Assembly (NCBI GenBank): GCA_950097015.1
Contig: CATNEN010000003.1
Span: 12,429,501-12,493,500, forward strand
DNA length: 64,000 bases
Direction of reading: 5' to 3'
Source: Macrostomum hystrix
Lineage: Eukaryota; Platyhelminthes; Macrostomidae
Shown: positions 1-12,600 of the stretch, one piece after another
How positions within the stretch are numbered: the first letter of the stretch is position 1
Layout: each line of letters begins with the position of its first letter
Program-made: the position numbers and the translations under genes
Notes under the pieces: model-generated
Database searches by the model: none
Told to the model about the DNA's origin: nothing
What the model saw: the letters and a program-made list of their open reading frames with translations, nothing else

Positions 1-129
1 TTGACGAGTTGATTGACTTTCGGTTGTTAGCTAGAGAAATCTGTGAAGCCTTTCAGCTTGAATCTTCTTCAAGTAAGAAATAAGATAATAGGCAGAATAA
101 AGAGTTGGTACCAGAAAGTGCAGTTAGGG

Positions 130-655
130 CGTCAGAAGATCCAGTATACTGTGTAAAAAAGATCCTGTAGGGTGTCAGACGATCTAGTTAAATTTCAGAC
201 AATCTGATAGGGCGGCTGCAGACCCAAAATGGTGTCAGATGCCTCAGGAGGGTGTCAGATGCCTCAGGAGGGTGTCAGATGCCTCAGGAGGGTTTCAAAT
301 GCCACAGAAGGGTGTCAAAAGAATCAGAAGGGTACCAGAAGTTCCAGTACAAGTTGTCAGATGCCCCAGTGTGCTGAGCTCAGTGTGTCAGAAGACTCTG
401 GAAGGTGTCAGATGCCTTAGCGAGGTGTCAGAAGACTTTGGGGTGTCAGAAGACCTTGTGGTGTCAGAAGACACTGGAGGGTGTCAGAAGACACTGATGG
501 GTGTCAGAAGACCTAGGAGTATGTCAGAAGACCAAAAAGGATGTCAGAAGGCCTTAGAGGGTGTCAGAAGACACTGGAGGGTGTCACAAGACCCAGGAGT
601 ATGTCAGAAGACCTAGGAGGGTGTCAGAAGACCTAGGAGGGTGTCAGAAGACGCA
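130..655 (+). repeat. Minisatellite, about 20-bp unit, PGAP1 intron 8
   Basis: Units of the form GGTGTCAGAAGACCTAGGAG and the variant GGTGTCAGATGCCTCAGGAG. On the PGAP1 strand the array begins within about 10 bp of the donor of exon 662-1183. Confidence 0.85.
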
Positions 656-661
656 ACTCAC

Positions 662-3600
662 ATGCAAACTAGTCCAAGTGGGCACCTCCAGTCCAGCTAG
701 TCTCAGCAGAGCGGCGCCAAACGCTTGCGGCCTGAACTGTACAGACAGGCGATAATCGCACAGCGGATTAGTGATCACGTGCAGCAGACACGAACTGCCT
801 CCAACTCCGTCGTCAGTGAGGACGCAGTCAACCAAGCCCAGACTGGCATTCTGATTAAAGTACTGAACCGAGTGTACAAAACCGACGCCATCTTTGACAT
901 TAGTCTGAGCCTGCTGAGCTAGGCAACCAGGATTTCCAACCAGAGCTCGGCATTTTGTAGCCTCCAACGTAGCCTCGAATCCGTGCCAGAACTGATTAGA
1001 CCAAGCGTGAGAATCGGACAAATCAAAGCTTGAGTAGAGAGTACCCGATGGCAGGCTTATCTCATTGTTCTGGTCGCTAGTTGCATTGTCGGAGGATTTC
1101 AGAGTGGCGAACAATGGCCACGGACTCCATTGGGGTTGAAGATTGCGAGAGGCTGCTGATCTCAATTCGAATAGCAACTCGGTCTGAATTTTAGTCGTTG
1201 GGATATTTGTCTAGAAATTTTCATGGAATAAATCACATCATTGATGCAGTAAAATAATGAACACTAATCTCTCTAATTAACACTAAGATTAATTAAACAC
1301 TGTAGATTAATAATTATCTACAGACAAGAATCCCAATCCTTCTGATCTAGAATCCCAATTATCCTAATTTTCGAATCCCTCTCTCCAAATTGTAATCATC
1401 TTTACCCAAATCCGAATTATTATAATCTAGAAGTCATCGTTCATATCGCGAAATCCAAAACTTACATTTCCCAAAATATCACAATCATTCGTATACCCAA
1501 ATCTCAATTATTATTTACTAATCGTTCCTTAATCTAAAATCCAAATAATCCTAAACCCCTAACCCAATATCCCTAACAACATACCAAAAAATCCCTAATT
1601 CCAAATCTCAATCATCCCTAACCTTATGATCCAATAATCCTAACAAAATATCCCAATCATCCCTAACCTTATGACCCAGTAATCCCTAACAACATATCCA
1701 AAAATCCCTAATTCCGAATCCCAATCATCCCTAACCTTATGACCCAGTAATCCCTAACAACATATCCAAAAATCCCTATTTCCGAATCCCAATCATCCCT
1801 AACCTTATGACCCAGTAATCCCTAACAACATATCCAAAAATCCCTAATTCCGAATCCCAATCATCCCTAACCTTATGACCCAGTAATCCCTAACAACATA
1901 TCCAAAAATCCCTAATTCCGAATCCCAATCATCCCTAACCTTATGACCCAGTAATCCCTAACAACATATCCAAAAATCCCTAATTCCGAATCTCAATCAT
2001 CCCTAACCTTATGACCCAGTAATCCCTAGCAACATATCCAAAAATCCCTAATTCCGAATCCCAATCATCCCTAACCTTATGACCCAGTAATCCCTAACAA
2101 CATATCCAAAAATCCCTAATTCCGAATCCCAATCATCCCTAACCTTATGACCCAGTAATCCCTAACAACATATCCAAAATTCCCTAATTCCGAATCCCAA
2201 TCATCCCTAACCTTATGACCCAGTAATCCCTAGCAACATATCCAAAAATCCCTAATTCCGAATCCCAATCATCCCTAACCTTATGACCCAGTAATCCCTA
2301 GCAACATATTCAAAAATCTCTAATTCCGAATCCCAATCATCCCTAACCTTATGACCCAGTAATCCCTAACAACATATCCAAAAATCCCTAATTCCGAATC
2401 CCAATCATCCCTAACCTTATGACCCAGTAATCCCTAACAACATACCCAAAAATCCCTAATTCCGAATCCCAATCATCCCTAACCTTATGACCCAGTAATC
2501 CCTAACAACATATCCAAAAATCCCTAATTCCGAATCCCAATCATCCCTAACCTTATGACCCAGTAATCCCTAACAACATATCCAAAAATCCCTAATTCCG
2601 AATCCCAATCATCCCTAACCTTATGACCCAGTAATCCCTAACAACATATCCAAAAATCCCTAATTCCGAATCCCAATCATCCCTAACCTTATGACCCAGT
2701 AATCCCTAACAACATATCCAAAAATGCCTAATTCCGAATCCCAATCATCCCTAACCTTATGACCCAGTAATCCCTAACAACATATCCAAAAATCCCTAAT
2801 TCCGAATCCCAATCATCCCTAACCTTATGACCCAGTAATCCCTAACAACATACCCAAAAATCCCTAATTCCGAATCCCAATCATCCCTAACCTTATGACC
2901 CAGTAATCCCTAACAACATATCCAAAAATCCCTAATTCCGAATCCCAATCATCCCTAACCTTATGACCCAGTAATCCCTAACAACATATCCAAAAATCCC
3001 TAATTCCGAATCCCAATCATCCCTAACCTTATGACCCAGTAATCCCTAACAACATATCCAAAAATCCCTAATTCCGAATCCCAATCATCCCTAACCTTAT
3101 GACCCAGTAATCCCTAACAACATATCCAAAAATCCCTAATTCCGAATCCCAATCATCCCTAACCTTATGACCCAGTAATCCCTAACAACATATCCAAAAA
3201 TCCCTAATTCCGAATCCCAATCATCCCTAACCTTATGACCCAGTAATCCCTAACAACATATCCAAAAATCCCTAATTCCGAATCTCAATCATCCCTAACC
3301 TTATGACCCAGTAATCCCTAACAACATACCCAAAAATCCCTAATTCCGAATCCCAATCATCCCTAACCTTATGACCCAGTAATCCCTAACAACATATCCA
3401 AAAATCCCTAATTCCGAATCCCAATCATCCCTAACCTTATGACCCAGTAATCCCTAACAACATATCCAAAAATCCCTAATTCCGAATCCCAATCATCCCT
3501 AACCTTATGACCCAGTAATCCCTAACAACATACCCAAAAATCCCTAATTCCGAATCCCAATCATCCCTAAACTTATGACCAAGTAATCCCTAACAACATA

Positions 3601-6600
3601 TCCAAAAATCCCTAATTCCGAATCCCAATCATCCCTAACCTTATGACCCAGTAATCCCTAACAACATATCCAAAAATCCCTAATTCCGAATCCCAATCAT
3701 CCCTAACCTTATGACCCAGTAATCCCTAGCAACATATCCAAATATCCCTAATTCCGAATCTCAATCATCCCTAACCTTATGACCCAGTAATCCCTAACAA
3801 CATATCCAAAAATCCCTAATTCCGAATCCCAATCATCCCTAACCTTATGACCCAGTAATCCCTAACAACATATCCAAAAATCCCTAATTCCGAATCCCAA
3901 TCATCCCTAACCTTATGACCCAGTAATCCCTAACAACATATCCAAATATCCCTAATTCCGAATCTCAATCATCCCTAACCTTATGACCCAGTAATCCCTA
4001 GCAACATATCCAAAAATCCCTAATTCCGAATCCCAATCATCCCTAACTCGTATACCAATAATCCAGAAAGCAAAATCTAGAAATTCCGAAAAAGAACTAT
4101 AACCTAAAGTGATAAACTTTCTTATGTCAATTACTAATATACTCAAATCCCAATCATTCCTGTCGAGAAATCCCAATATTTCCTATTCCCCCAATTCACA
4201 AACAATAAAAAGTAATTCTCACTTGATCATCGGATGGACCCATAGCAACAACAAAAGCAGCTGCAAGCCTTAGCCAGTTCAAATCAGCCTTCCAATCGAT
4301 CCTGGCCAATCGCCGATGCAGTCCACTAGGCGGCAACTCCAGTCCGTAGGCCAGGTCCAAACGCAGCATCTTACCGCAAGGCTGATTTGAACTGTCATCG
4401 TCCAGACAGGCAAACAGCCAACCAGAATCGTCAGCAACCCTGCTGCCATCCAGTAGGAACACCGCCGACTGACCTTCTGGCAGCAGCGAACCGGACCCGG
4501 CCGGCCGGGCTATTCTAAGAAACACCGGCTTAGCCAATCGATCGCGTTCAAATCGAAACGACCTCTGTCTCTGGTCGGATAAGTCGCGATAGAACCAGCT
4601 GTTTGAATCGCTAGATCCGGCAGCGTCGAATCCGATTGTTGGCAAAGCAAGCGACGGAGCTGATGGCAAAAGTCTTCGACGAAATTCCGAGGCAATGAAC
4701 ACTGGATCGGACGAATTGATGACGGAGAATAAGGCTTTGCAGATGGCTATGACCAATTGTTTGCACCAAACAATGCAACGGTGATCAGTGGAGGCCCAGG
4801 CATTCTTTATGTGACTAGCGGAAGCCCACATGGCATTGCGGGCCAGTGCCAAGCCTTGATCGATTCTAGTTAGCGGCAGGGCCACCTCGTGGTCGCGATC
4901 TCCGCCGCCGATCGATATAAGAGTCACGTGACCCAGGGCGGTGGCCTTGTGCCGCCGCCAATAGTCGTTCATCTCGGCATAGAATTTGTCCATCTGACTG
5001 TCACAGTTCAACACTGTCGGGGATGGCAGGGAGGGCTGTTTGGCTAAAATTCAATCCTCTCAGTGCCCATCAATGTGTTTCTTTGAGACTTCGATTTCGC
5101 TTCCTCCTGACACTCTTAGCTCCCAATTTAGATTCCTACTGACAATTTTAGATTTTACTGACGATTTTTGATTCCTACTGACAGTTTTAGATTCCTTACT
5201 GACAGTTTTAGATTCCTTACTGACAATTTTAGATTCCTACTGACAGTTTTAGATTTTACTGACGATTTTTAGATTCCTACTGACAATTTTAGATTCCTAC
5301 TGACAATGTTAGATTCCTACTGACAGTTTTAGATTTTACTGACGATTTTTAGATTCCTACTGACAGTTTTAGATTCCTTACTGACAGTTTTAGATTCCTT
5401 ACTGACAATTTTAGATTCCTACTGACAGTTTTAGATTTTACTGACGATTTTTAGATTCCTACTGACAGTTTTAGATTCCTTACTGACAGTTTTAGATTCC
5501 TTACTGACAATTTTAGATTCCTACTGACAGTTTTAGATTTTACTGACGATTTTTAGATTCCTACTGACAATTTTAGATTCCTACTGACAATGTTAGATTC
5601 CTACTGACAGTTTTAGATTTTACTGACGATTTTTAGATTCCTACTGACAGTTTTAGATTCCTACCGACAATTTTAGATTCCTACTGACAGTTTTAGATTC
5701 CTACTGACAGTTTTAGATTCCTACCGACAATTTTAGATTCCTACTGACAATTTTAGATTCCTTCTGACAATTTTAGATTCCTACTGACAGTTTTAGATTC
5801 CTATTGACAGTTTTAGATTCCTACTGACAATGTTAATTCCTACTGACAATTTTAGATTCCTACTGACAATGTTAATTCCTACTGACAATTTTAGATTCCT
5901 ACTAACAATTTTAGATTCCTACTGACAATTTTAGATTCCTACTGACAATTTTAGATTCCTACTAACAATTTTAGATTCCTACTGACAATTTTAGATTCCT
6001 ACTGACAATTTTACATTCCTACTGACAATTTTACATTCCTACTGACAAATTTACATTCCTACTGGCCGTTTTAGATTTCTACTGACGCTAGTAGCTTAAT
6101 GCGGAGAATCTTATATTCTCTCTGAATTTCTTTCTCACTAAATCGCAAGCATCTTTCCGATTTTTTTGATCATTTTCCTGACACTTACGCAAATTACGCT
6201 CTTAATAATTCTTGTGTCACGAAGGCCCAATAAAGCAGATTTTAAGAGACAAATTTCACGCACACACACAAAAACGGATAAGGAAAATTGTGACGGCACC
6301 AATCGATCAATTGAAGAAGAAAATATTGCGGAACGAACAACCTTATACCTATATACGTAGTCGGTCATAAATGTCACGCGGAAAAACGACAGACGCCCCT
6401 AGCAACTAGCACAGGAATCAGCGAATTCCGCCACACAGACAGACACACACCAAAAAGCAGATTTGTAGCAAAAACATGATAATAATGGCACTGTAAGAAA
6501 TGTTCCCAATTATTAATAACAAATCATTATCGCAAGCATCAATTTAGACTAATAAACAACATGGTGCAGAAGTTACAGTGTAAAATATAATCGCAGAACT

Positions 6601-9600
6601 CATCTATCAGGCTTATACCCATCAAAAACTGCATATGTGACAAGTTTTGTCAGTAATATCAAGTGTTACACTGAAACGCATAGGATATCTGATATAAACA
6701 GGTTGCCTCCCGAAGCCACCCTAAACACAATGTCCACTGTGACATCAAGGCATTAGTAAGTTTAGTCCGAAGAAACCATTTTCTAAAGTTATATAGATGA
6801 AGCCATGCCTATATATCTAGCGAATAATGCCATGGAGACTTATGAAATTCAATGCCTTCGGAGCTGTTTACAAGATCTTACATAAGGGAAAGATTGTTTA
6901 GCTTACTTTCATGAGGATGAAATCATGTAAACACAAATATACACACAACTAGACTCCCTTCCCCTAATACTTGAAATCTGTTTCGGACTAGCCAGATACA
7001 ATAAACATTATTAAACAAAAAGTCATTTTGTAACATCTCTTTTACACACACTTAAAAAAGAGATGAAGCAAGAAGAGAAGAAGCAGAACCTTTTTTGGTT
7101 GTTTGGAATTCCAGTCGTCTAGAAGATTCCTTTTTTCCCAAGCTGCGCTGCCAATGGGATATCGTAAAATCTATCTTGTTTCTAAGGCCCATTGAAGCGA
7201 TGAGAAATCGATACCCCCCGGCCCAACATTAGAACCCTAGCCTAGAAACGAAGGAAGTGACTGCCCGCAATGTCCTCCGTTTACTAAAAAATGTCTCCCA
7301 TTTACTAGTAAAAGAGTTATAAAACATTTCCATCTGATTCCTTCATCAGTTTGACTCTTAACCAGCCATAGCAACAAGAAACTAAGCAATGATTTCCAGT
7401 GTGTGTGTGTGTGCAACGCCGGTTGAAATATCACGAAAAATGATTTCATTCCCAAGATTTCATAAGGGACAGTTGCTTTAAAAAAGAGAATAAATTTTAC
7501 AGATTTTTCTAGAGATTTAAAGTTGTTGAATTACTCGAAAGTTTAATTATTCAAATAGGTCAAGTGTTCGATTCTCAGGACAGGACAGTCCACGGACTGA
7601 CTGTGTAGTCAGTCCAGGGGGTTGTAGCCTAGTGGTTAGAGTGTCGGATTAACGACTATAAGGTTGGGGGTTCGATTCCCGACTCCACTGGAACAATTTG
7701 TGTTCTTTGGCAAGGCACTTAACTCTGTTCACCCAGCTGTTAAATAGGTGGGTGTGGCGTCCCCCCAGTCCATGGACTAAAGACGGAATTTGGTTGGTTC
7801 TGTTATAAAGAAATAAAATATCAGACATGCACTTTTCTGACATATACACGTTGCCTAACAAGTATTTCAACACATATCGGCAAGTAAATGTAGACATTAG
7901 AAATTAGAAAAACGACCCTCCACCAGTCCGAAATGAAGATTTCCAACTCATTGAATTCGATCGCTCAGTTCTTATTGGCTCTCGGATTGTCAAGGAAATG
8001 CCGCCAACTTTATCCAACCAATAGGAGATCAGCCCGTTACAATAGCAACTGGGCTCGCTAACTGTCTTCTTCTTTTGATTTAAAAAGCAGAAAAAAATAT
8101 AAACCGAGCAAAATAAGATTTCTCACCTGGTTTCTGGTGCGGAGCAGCTAAGGTGATAATTAGTCGCACGCGGCCTCGATCGAATTCTTCTAGGGACATC
8201 ACGTGACGCGCAACTAAGCCGCCCTGAGGTGTAACAGGTGTGACAGGTGAAAGAAGGCATGTATAGAATGCACAATAAGGCAGGCAATTCTGCGGCTACT
8301 GCTACTAGTACGGCACGTGTTGGCGGAAACGGCGGCGACTACAAACGAAAGGTAAGACTTATTTCAGTATTTTAAATCACAATTTATCAATTCAGAGACA
8401 CTTTTCTTGCATCATGTATAGAACCAGGTTATTGTTTTTTTATCGCTCGAATCTAGTTTTTTACAGTATGTTTAGGATTCCTAGTCCCTAATAACAGACT
8501 CAAATTGTCTCAGAAAATAGAGTCGATAGCTAATATAGGGAGCGATGAGACTGGGGAGCGATGAGACTGGGGAGAGATTAGACATGGGAGAGATAGACAG
8601 AGGAGAGATCAGAAAGGAGAGAGATTATACAGGAGAGAGAATAGACAGAGGAAAGATAAGACAGAGGAGAGATAAGACATGCAGAGGAGAGGTAAGACGG
8701 AGGAGAGATAAGACAGGGGAGAGATAAGACAGAGGAAAGATAAGACAGAGGAGAGATAAGACAGAAGAGAGGTAAGACAGAGGAGAGATGAGACAGGGGA
8801 GACTTAAACAGATTAGATGAGACAGGGGAGATAAGACACGGCAGAGTTCAGACACGAGAGCGATCAGACACCAAAAGAGATGTGACACGGCATGGAAGGA
8901 AGAAGAAAGGCAGTATGATTTGCGGGCCGTATCATGGCTCGGGCGCCAGGCAACCCCTGCACTCGATTTATAAAGTGACCCGCTAATATAAACAAAGAAC
9001 TAACCCATTCCAGAATGTTAAATTAAAATTTAGATCAGCATTTTATTCGCATTGCAGTGACAAAACAAATTAACATCAAACATCTGGCTATCATTGTTCG
9101 ATACTTTATTTAAACAAAGCCGATTGCATAACCAAGCCATACATACATATTAACAGCAGCTATACAGGTGCGGGATTTTCAAAGTTTCTCTCATTTCAAA
9201 AGCATCGCACAGATTTTGGGAGGTGGCCCAACCTTTCAAGAGAAACCAAAAAATCAGGAAATTCCACCTGTCAAAAAAGTATTCAGGCAAAAAATTCATT
9301 GTTTTCTTTAACAGGAAAGAAACTGAAAATCTGTTTTAGCTTCCCGAGAGACACGCGAGCGAACTGACCATAGACAGCTTAGTTTAACTTTATGCCCGTG
9401 TAATTTCAAAATTCCCATGGGATTTCAAACGCGTTTCTTTTTTGTAACCAAATCCATTTTTGTAAGTTTTCAGCCAAGCTTCTTTAGCAATACCGCAAGC
9501 ACATACCATCCAGTTAATAACAATTATTCTAAAAGCTGCACCTTCACGGCTATAGCAGGTTGGTCATCTTGTTAAACTTCATCCTAAAATTCTCCTGGGA

Positions 9601-12600
9601 TTCTGTTAGTCCCATTCTCCCATTCTCTCGTCTTCTAACACAGAAACTGAAGCGACAAGAAGGTGGCTAAGAAAATGATTACAGGGGGAAATGTGGTGTA
9701 ACGTGTTTGTTTAAGTCAGGAATGAAAGGGCGGGTGTTCTAATAATGGTAGAATCGGATAGAGATAAAAGAGCTTCTTGCCTAGAATCTGCTTCCTAGCG
9801 TCTCCCGTTTCTCTTTAACTGTTAAAAAGCCTATGCAAGAGATAGCATCCCCGGCCTCAGCAGTCAGCGTCATGATATGAACCTGAATCCCGGCCTGTGC
9901 CTCTAGAGATTGCCAGTTTCTGGGGCGGCAACTTAAGAGACTTGAAAAGTAATCCGATCTATTGGCGCCGCTCTGCCCTAGTGTCAAAAGTGATTTCCCC
10001 TTTACCAGAATAAAAGATGGTATATTTATATATGCTGCCCTGCAACTGATGCGGGCCAGACAGTAAGAATTCAGCTGCATATAGTGTGGTAAATTATGAT
10101 TTCCTATACACACTACTTAACTCCCAATACTTCGTTTAACTTTCTTAATGATAATTATGTTATCAGTTGATTGCCTTTCAAAGCAGGGAGTTGTAGACTA
10201 GTGGTTATAGCGTCGGACTTACGACATGGAGGAGGTCGGAGGTTCGATTCCCCACTCCACAGGAACAATTGTGCCGTTTTACTTTATTAAGTACATGAAA
10301 GTGAATTTCACCAAAAAAGCGTCTACCGCCTCAATCACAGGACTATGCCAGAACGCCGAAATGTGCCCGCTGCCGCAATCACGGCGTTATTTCGTGCCTC
10401 AAGGGCCACAAAAAACTTTGCACCTGGCGCGACTGCTGCTGTCCCAGCTGCCTGCTGGTTGTTGAACGACAGAAAGTTATGGCCGCACAAGTCGCTTTGA
10501 GACGGTGAGTTGTCGTATAATGCACTCAACTGCTTTTATTGCCTGCTTTCCATTATTCTTTGCTTGTTTTTCTTTCTCCACATCACTCTCTTCTTAAGAT
10601 TATTTGCCACCCCTCTCTCCCCCCTCATCTTTATTTCTCCACCATCTCTCTGCCCTCATTCTTGTTTCTCCACCCTCTCTCTCCCCTAATTCTTGTTTCT
10701 CCACCCCCTCTCTCCCCTCATTCTTGTTTCTCCACCCTCTCTCTCCCCCCTCATCTTTATTTCTCCACCATCTCTCTGCCCTCATTCTTGTTTCTCCACC
10801 CTCTCTCTCCCCTAATTCTTGTTTCTCCACCCCCTCTCTCCCCTAATTCTTGTTTCTCCACCCTCTCTCTCCCCTAATTCTTGTTTCTCCACCCCCTCTC
10901 TCCCCTCATTCTTGTTTCTCCACCCTCTCTCTCCCCTCATTCTTCTTTCTCCACCCTCTCTCTCCCCTTATCGTTCTTTCTCCACCCTCTCTCTCCCCTC
11001 ATTCTTGTTTCTCCACCCCCTCTCTCCCCTCATTCTTCTTTCTCCACCCTCTCTCTCCCCTAATTCTTGTTTCTCCACCCCCTTTCTCCCCTTATCGTTC
11101 TTTCTCCACCCTCTCTCTCCCCTTATCGTTCTTTCTCCACCCTCTCTCTCCCCTCATTCTTGTTTCTCCACCCCCTCTCTCCCCTCATTATTCTTTCTCC
11201 ACCCTCTCTCTCCCCTAATTCTTGTTTCTCCACCCCCTTTCTCCCCTTATCGTTCTTTCTCCACCCTCTCTCTCCCCTTATCGTTCTTTCTCCACCTTCT
11301 GTCTCCCCTCATTCTTGTTTCTCCACCCCCCCTCTCCCCTTATCGTTCTTTCTCCACCCTCTCTCCCCTCATTCTTGTTTCTCCACCCTCTCTCTCCCCT
11401 CATTCTTCTTTCTCCACCCTCTCTCTCCCCTTATCGTTCTTTCTCCACCCTCTCTCCCCCTTATCGTTCTTTCTCCACCCTCTCTCTCCCCTTATCGTTC
11501 TTTCTCCACCCTCTCTCCCCCTTATCGTTCTTTCTCCACCCTCTCTCTCCCCTTATCGTTCTTTCTCCACCCTCTCTCCCCTCATTCTTGTTTCTCCACC
11601 CCCTCTCTCCCCTCATTCTTCTTTCTCCACCCCCCCTCTCCCCTCATTCTTCTTTCTCCACCCTCTCTCCCCCTTATCGTTCTTTCTCCACCCTCTCTCT
11701 CCCCTTATCGTTCTTTCTCCACCTTCTGTCTCCCCTCATTCTTGTTTCTCCACCCCCTCTCTCCCCTCATTCTTCTTTCTCCACCCTCTCTCTCCCCTCA
11801 TTCTTCTTTCTCCACCCTCTCTCTCCCCTTATCGTTCTTTCTCCACCCTCTCTCCCCCTTATCGTTCTTTCTCCACCCTCTCTCTCCCCTTATCGTTCTT
11901 TCTCCACCCTCTCTCCCCTCATTCTTGTTTCTCCACCCCCTCTATCCCCTCATTCTTCTTTCTTCACCCTCTCTCTTCCCTCATTCTTGGTTCTTCACCC
12001 TCTCTCCCCCTCATCCTTCTTTCTTCACCCAAATAATAAGAATGAATGTCATAATTTATCCGATTACTGTTTAATAAGGAACACGATAAAAATGTAAACA
12101 AGAACGTTTGATTAATTGGTAGATTTAAAAAGGTCAGCTAAATCATTACGGCTATTTAGATTCGGTCAGTAAAGCGCAAAGGTGCAGATATGCTCATACT
12201 AATGATAAAACGACAAACAGAGAAAGTTAAATACAAAGCCGCAAACGACGAGATCAATGAAGCATAATCAACTTCGTCGATACCAGTTAGTAGAATAATA
12301 TTGAACCAGCCTTTTAATAGTTTGATTATCCAATGCGGCAGACTAAAATTGCTAGTGGCTTGTTCCATTCTGACTGCTTCGTGATCCAATGTCCAGTTGG
12401 TGTACGATGCACTTGGCTAATCTAAGCACTTGATTCGCTTTTATTTTGAATTTGATTTCATTTAACTACTTTTCTAATTTTTTTTCATTTCTATACGTTT
12501 CATTCATTTACTACCATAGACAGTAGAAGGGAAGGTGAATTTTACGAAATGTTTTTTTCTCTACCAACGTTCTTGTTCAAAACTGACTATCAAATGCCAT

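Noticed and set aside
239-616. 125-codon plus ORF at the left edge
   Set aside because: It is a translation of the 20-bp array in PGAP1 intron 8.
1560-4055. CRISPR array or interstitial telomere
   Set aside because: Units are direct head-to-tail copies without unique spacers, and the CCCTAA pieces are not pure hexamer runs. The context is a eukaryotic intron.
7617-7700. Possible tRNA gene
   Set aside because: A and B boxes are present but the acceptor stem does not close, and the sequence continues into a body shared by several copies, so it is a SINE head.
9781-10113. 110-codon minus ORF, considered as a PGAP1 exon
   Set aside because: It has no PGAP1-like motif, and the missing GHSM exon was found instead at 15202-15287.
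10539-12097. Long plus-strand ORFs rich in LHPLSPLI / FSTLSLP (up to 405 codons)
   Set aside because: They are translations of a 31-bp minisatellite. All three frames stay open because the unit is not a multiple of 3 and has no stop.
12156-12389. 77-codon minus ORF with hydrophobic stretches
   Set aside because: AT-rich intron sequence with no supporting splice sites or family match.
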